Positions 4,825-5,197 of a stretch of DNA of 5,197 nucleotides are shown here, piece after piece. The stretch covers positions 1 to 5,197 of the forward strand of contig JAOUET010000134.1 in assembly GCA_029858605.1 (NCBI GenBank), given 5' to 3'. A model generated the notes under the pieces. The model did no database searches, was not told where the DNA came from, and saw only the letters and a program-made list of their open reading frames with translations. The position numbers were made by a program, and so were the translations under genes. Source of the DNA: Coriobacteriia bacterium (lineage in GTDB: Bacteria; Actinomycetota; Coriobacteriia; Anaerosomatales; JAENZW01). Numbering within the stretch: the stretch's first letter is position 1; every line of letters starts with the position of its first letter.

Positions 4825-5197
4825 ATGAGAATGCGTCGCACCGCATGCATCTTTCTGGCGTTTCTCGTTTTGGCTTCTGCGCTTGCTCTATTCGGCTGTA
4901 CTGACGGAGAGGAGACGCAGGACACCGCTGAGAGCGAGGATGCGTTGCCGCCTCAGGAGGGCCTCGAGGCGGGAGTCGAAGCTCCCGACTTCAGATTGAA
5001 GAACCAGGATCAACAGACGGTGGTTCTGGGCGACTACCGCGGTTCCGCCAACGTCATTCTCATCTTCTATCCGCTCGCCTTTACGCCCGTTTGAACGGGC
5101 GAACTCTCCGACTACCGGGACAACTACGACCGGTTGCAGGAGATGGATACCGAGGTCTTCGGTATAAGCGTCGACTCATACGCATCAAATGCTGAGT
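4825..5197 (+). CDS. Lipoprotein peroxiredoxin with selenocysteine at the active site (AhpE/BCP-like), 3' end outside window
   Basis: This is a thiol/selenol peroxidase that reduces peroxides, probably anchored on the outer face of the cytoplasmic membrane. Residues 1-24 are a signal peptide (basic MRMRR, then a hydrophobic stretch), ending at a lipobox-like LFGC with C25 as the lipidated residue. An acidic linker follows (26-48). The peroxiredoxin domain starts near VEAPDF (51-56) and runs through LIFYPLAFTPV (79-89). The next codon is TGA (5092-5094) at the position of the peroxidatic cysteine, giving PxxxTxxU with P83, T87 and Sec90. The frame then continues TGELSDYRDNYDRL and VFGISVDSYASNAE, open to the window end (residue 124). 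The homology on both sides of the TGA argues against a real stop. The block FYPLAFTxxC.GEL recalls mycobacterial AhpE. The resolving residue, if any, is beyond the window. Alternatives are a Cys-to-stop mutation (pseudogene) or a sequencing error (TGC/TGT to TGA). Confidence 0.9.
5092..5094 (+). other. UGA recoding site: selenocysteine 90
   Basis: This in-frame TGA replaces the peroxidatic cysteine codon of the peroxiredoxin. Conserved family residues lie immediately before (PLAFTPV) and after (TGEL) in the same frame, and 34 further sense codons follow with no stop. Reading it as selenocysteine needs SelB, SelA, tRNA-Sec and SelD elsewhere in the genome. Confidence 0.85.
5105..5143 (+). promoter_or_regulatory. 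Candidate bacterial SECIS stem-loop
   Basis: TCTCC (5105-5109) pairs with GGAGA (5139-5143). After a 4x4 internal loop, ACCGG (5114-5118) pairs with CCGGT (5130-5134). The apical loop is 11 bases (5119-5129) and begins with G. The loop starts 24 bases after the UGA. These features match what is known of bacterial SECIS elements: within the coding sequence, apical loop about 16-37 bases from the UGA, and a G among the first loop bases. Folding energy and SelB binding are not tested. Confidence 0.55.

Noticed and set aside
4825..5094. An 89-residue truncated peroxiredoxin or pseudogene ending at TGA
   Set aside because: The stop coincides exactly with the catalytic cysteine position, the frame stays open with conserved sequence after it, and a SECIS-like stem-loop follows. 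Selenocysteine explains all three better, though a sequencing error is not excluded.
1..5197. CRISPR array, tRNA, rRNA, insertion sequence or prophage element
   Set aside because: I saw no regularly spaced repeats, tRNA-like fold, transposase or integrase motif, or terminal repeats. Genes account for nearly all the sequence.

Overview
The window is GC-rich and densely coded, with GTG starts, GTGA stop/start overlaps and strong purine-rich ribosome binding sites. FdhE, a ferredoxin-thioredoxin-reductase-type Fe-S protein and an in-frame UGA in a peroxiredoxin suggest an anaerobic, selenocysteine-using bacterium. An actinobacterial anaerobe (for example the Coriobacteriia or related subsurface groups) is a reasonable guess, but there is no rRNA or marker gene here to settle it.

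Layout. Positions 1-240 (+) hold the C-terminal end of a FecCD/BtuC-type permease. It is translationally coupled (GTGA overlap) to its ABC ATPase at 237-1547 (+), which carries an extra Rossmann-like C-terminal domain of about 147 residues. The pair is an importer module for an iron chelate, haem or cobalamin. Converging on it, with the 3' ends overlapping by 26 bp, is a minus-strand pair: a YycJ/WalJ-like metallo-beta-lactamase-fold hydrolase (2741-1929), then a cysteine-rich DUF1284 protein (1938-1522). Across a 105-bp divergent region lies a plus-strand redox operon: a CPYC glutaredoxin (2847-3092) joined by a GTGA overlap to an unusual fusion of a ferredoxin:thioredoxin reductase catalytic domain with a Rieske [2Fe-2S] domain (3089-3763). 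FdhE, the formate dehydrogenase accessory protein, follows on the minus strand (4677-3787). After a 147-bp divergent region comes a plus-strand lipoprotein peroxiredoxin of the AhpE/BCP kind (4825 to beyond the window end).

The main finding is that this peroxiredoxin reads through an in-frame TGA at 5092-5094, exactly where the peroxidatic cysteine belongs (PxxxTxxU). The frame then continues with peroxiredoxin-like sequence to the window edge. A 39-nt stem-loop just downstream (5105-5143) has the geometry of a bacterial SECIS element. The gene is therefore best read as a membrane-anchored selenoperoxiredoxin; a conventional gene caller would cut it at 89 residues.

How the genes may work together (inference): the FTR-Rieske protein would take electrons from ferredoxin, directly or through its Rieske centre, and reduce the glutaredoxin, giving a ferredoxin-driven cytosolic thiol pathway. 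The selenoperoxiredoxin would remove peroxides outside the membrane, and FdhE would mature a formate dehydrogenase that in many anaerobes is itself a selenoprotein. No selenocysteine machinery, formate dehydrogenase or ferredoxin gene lies in this window.
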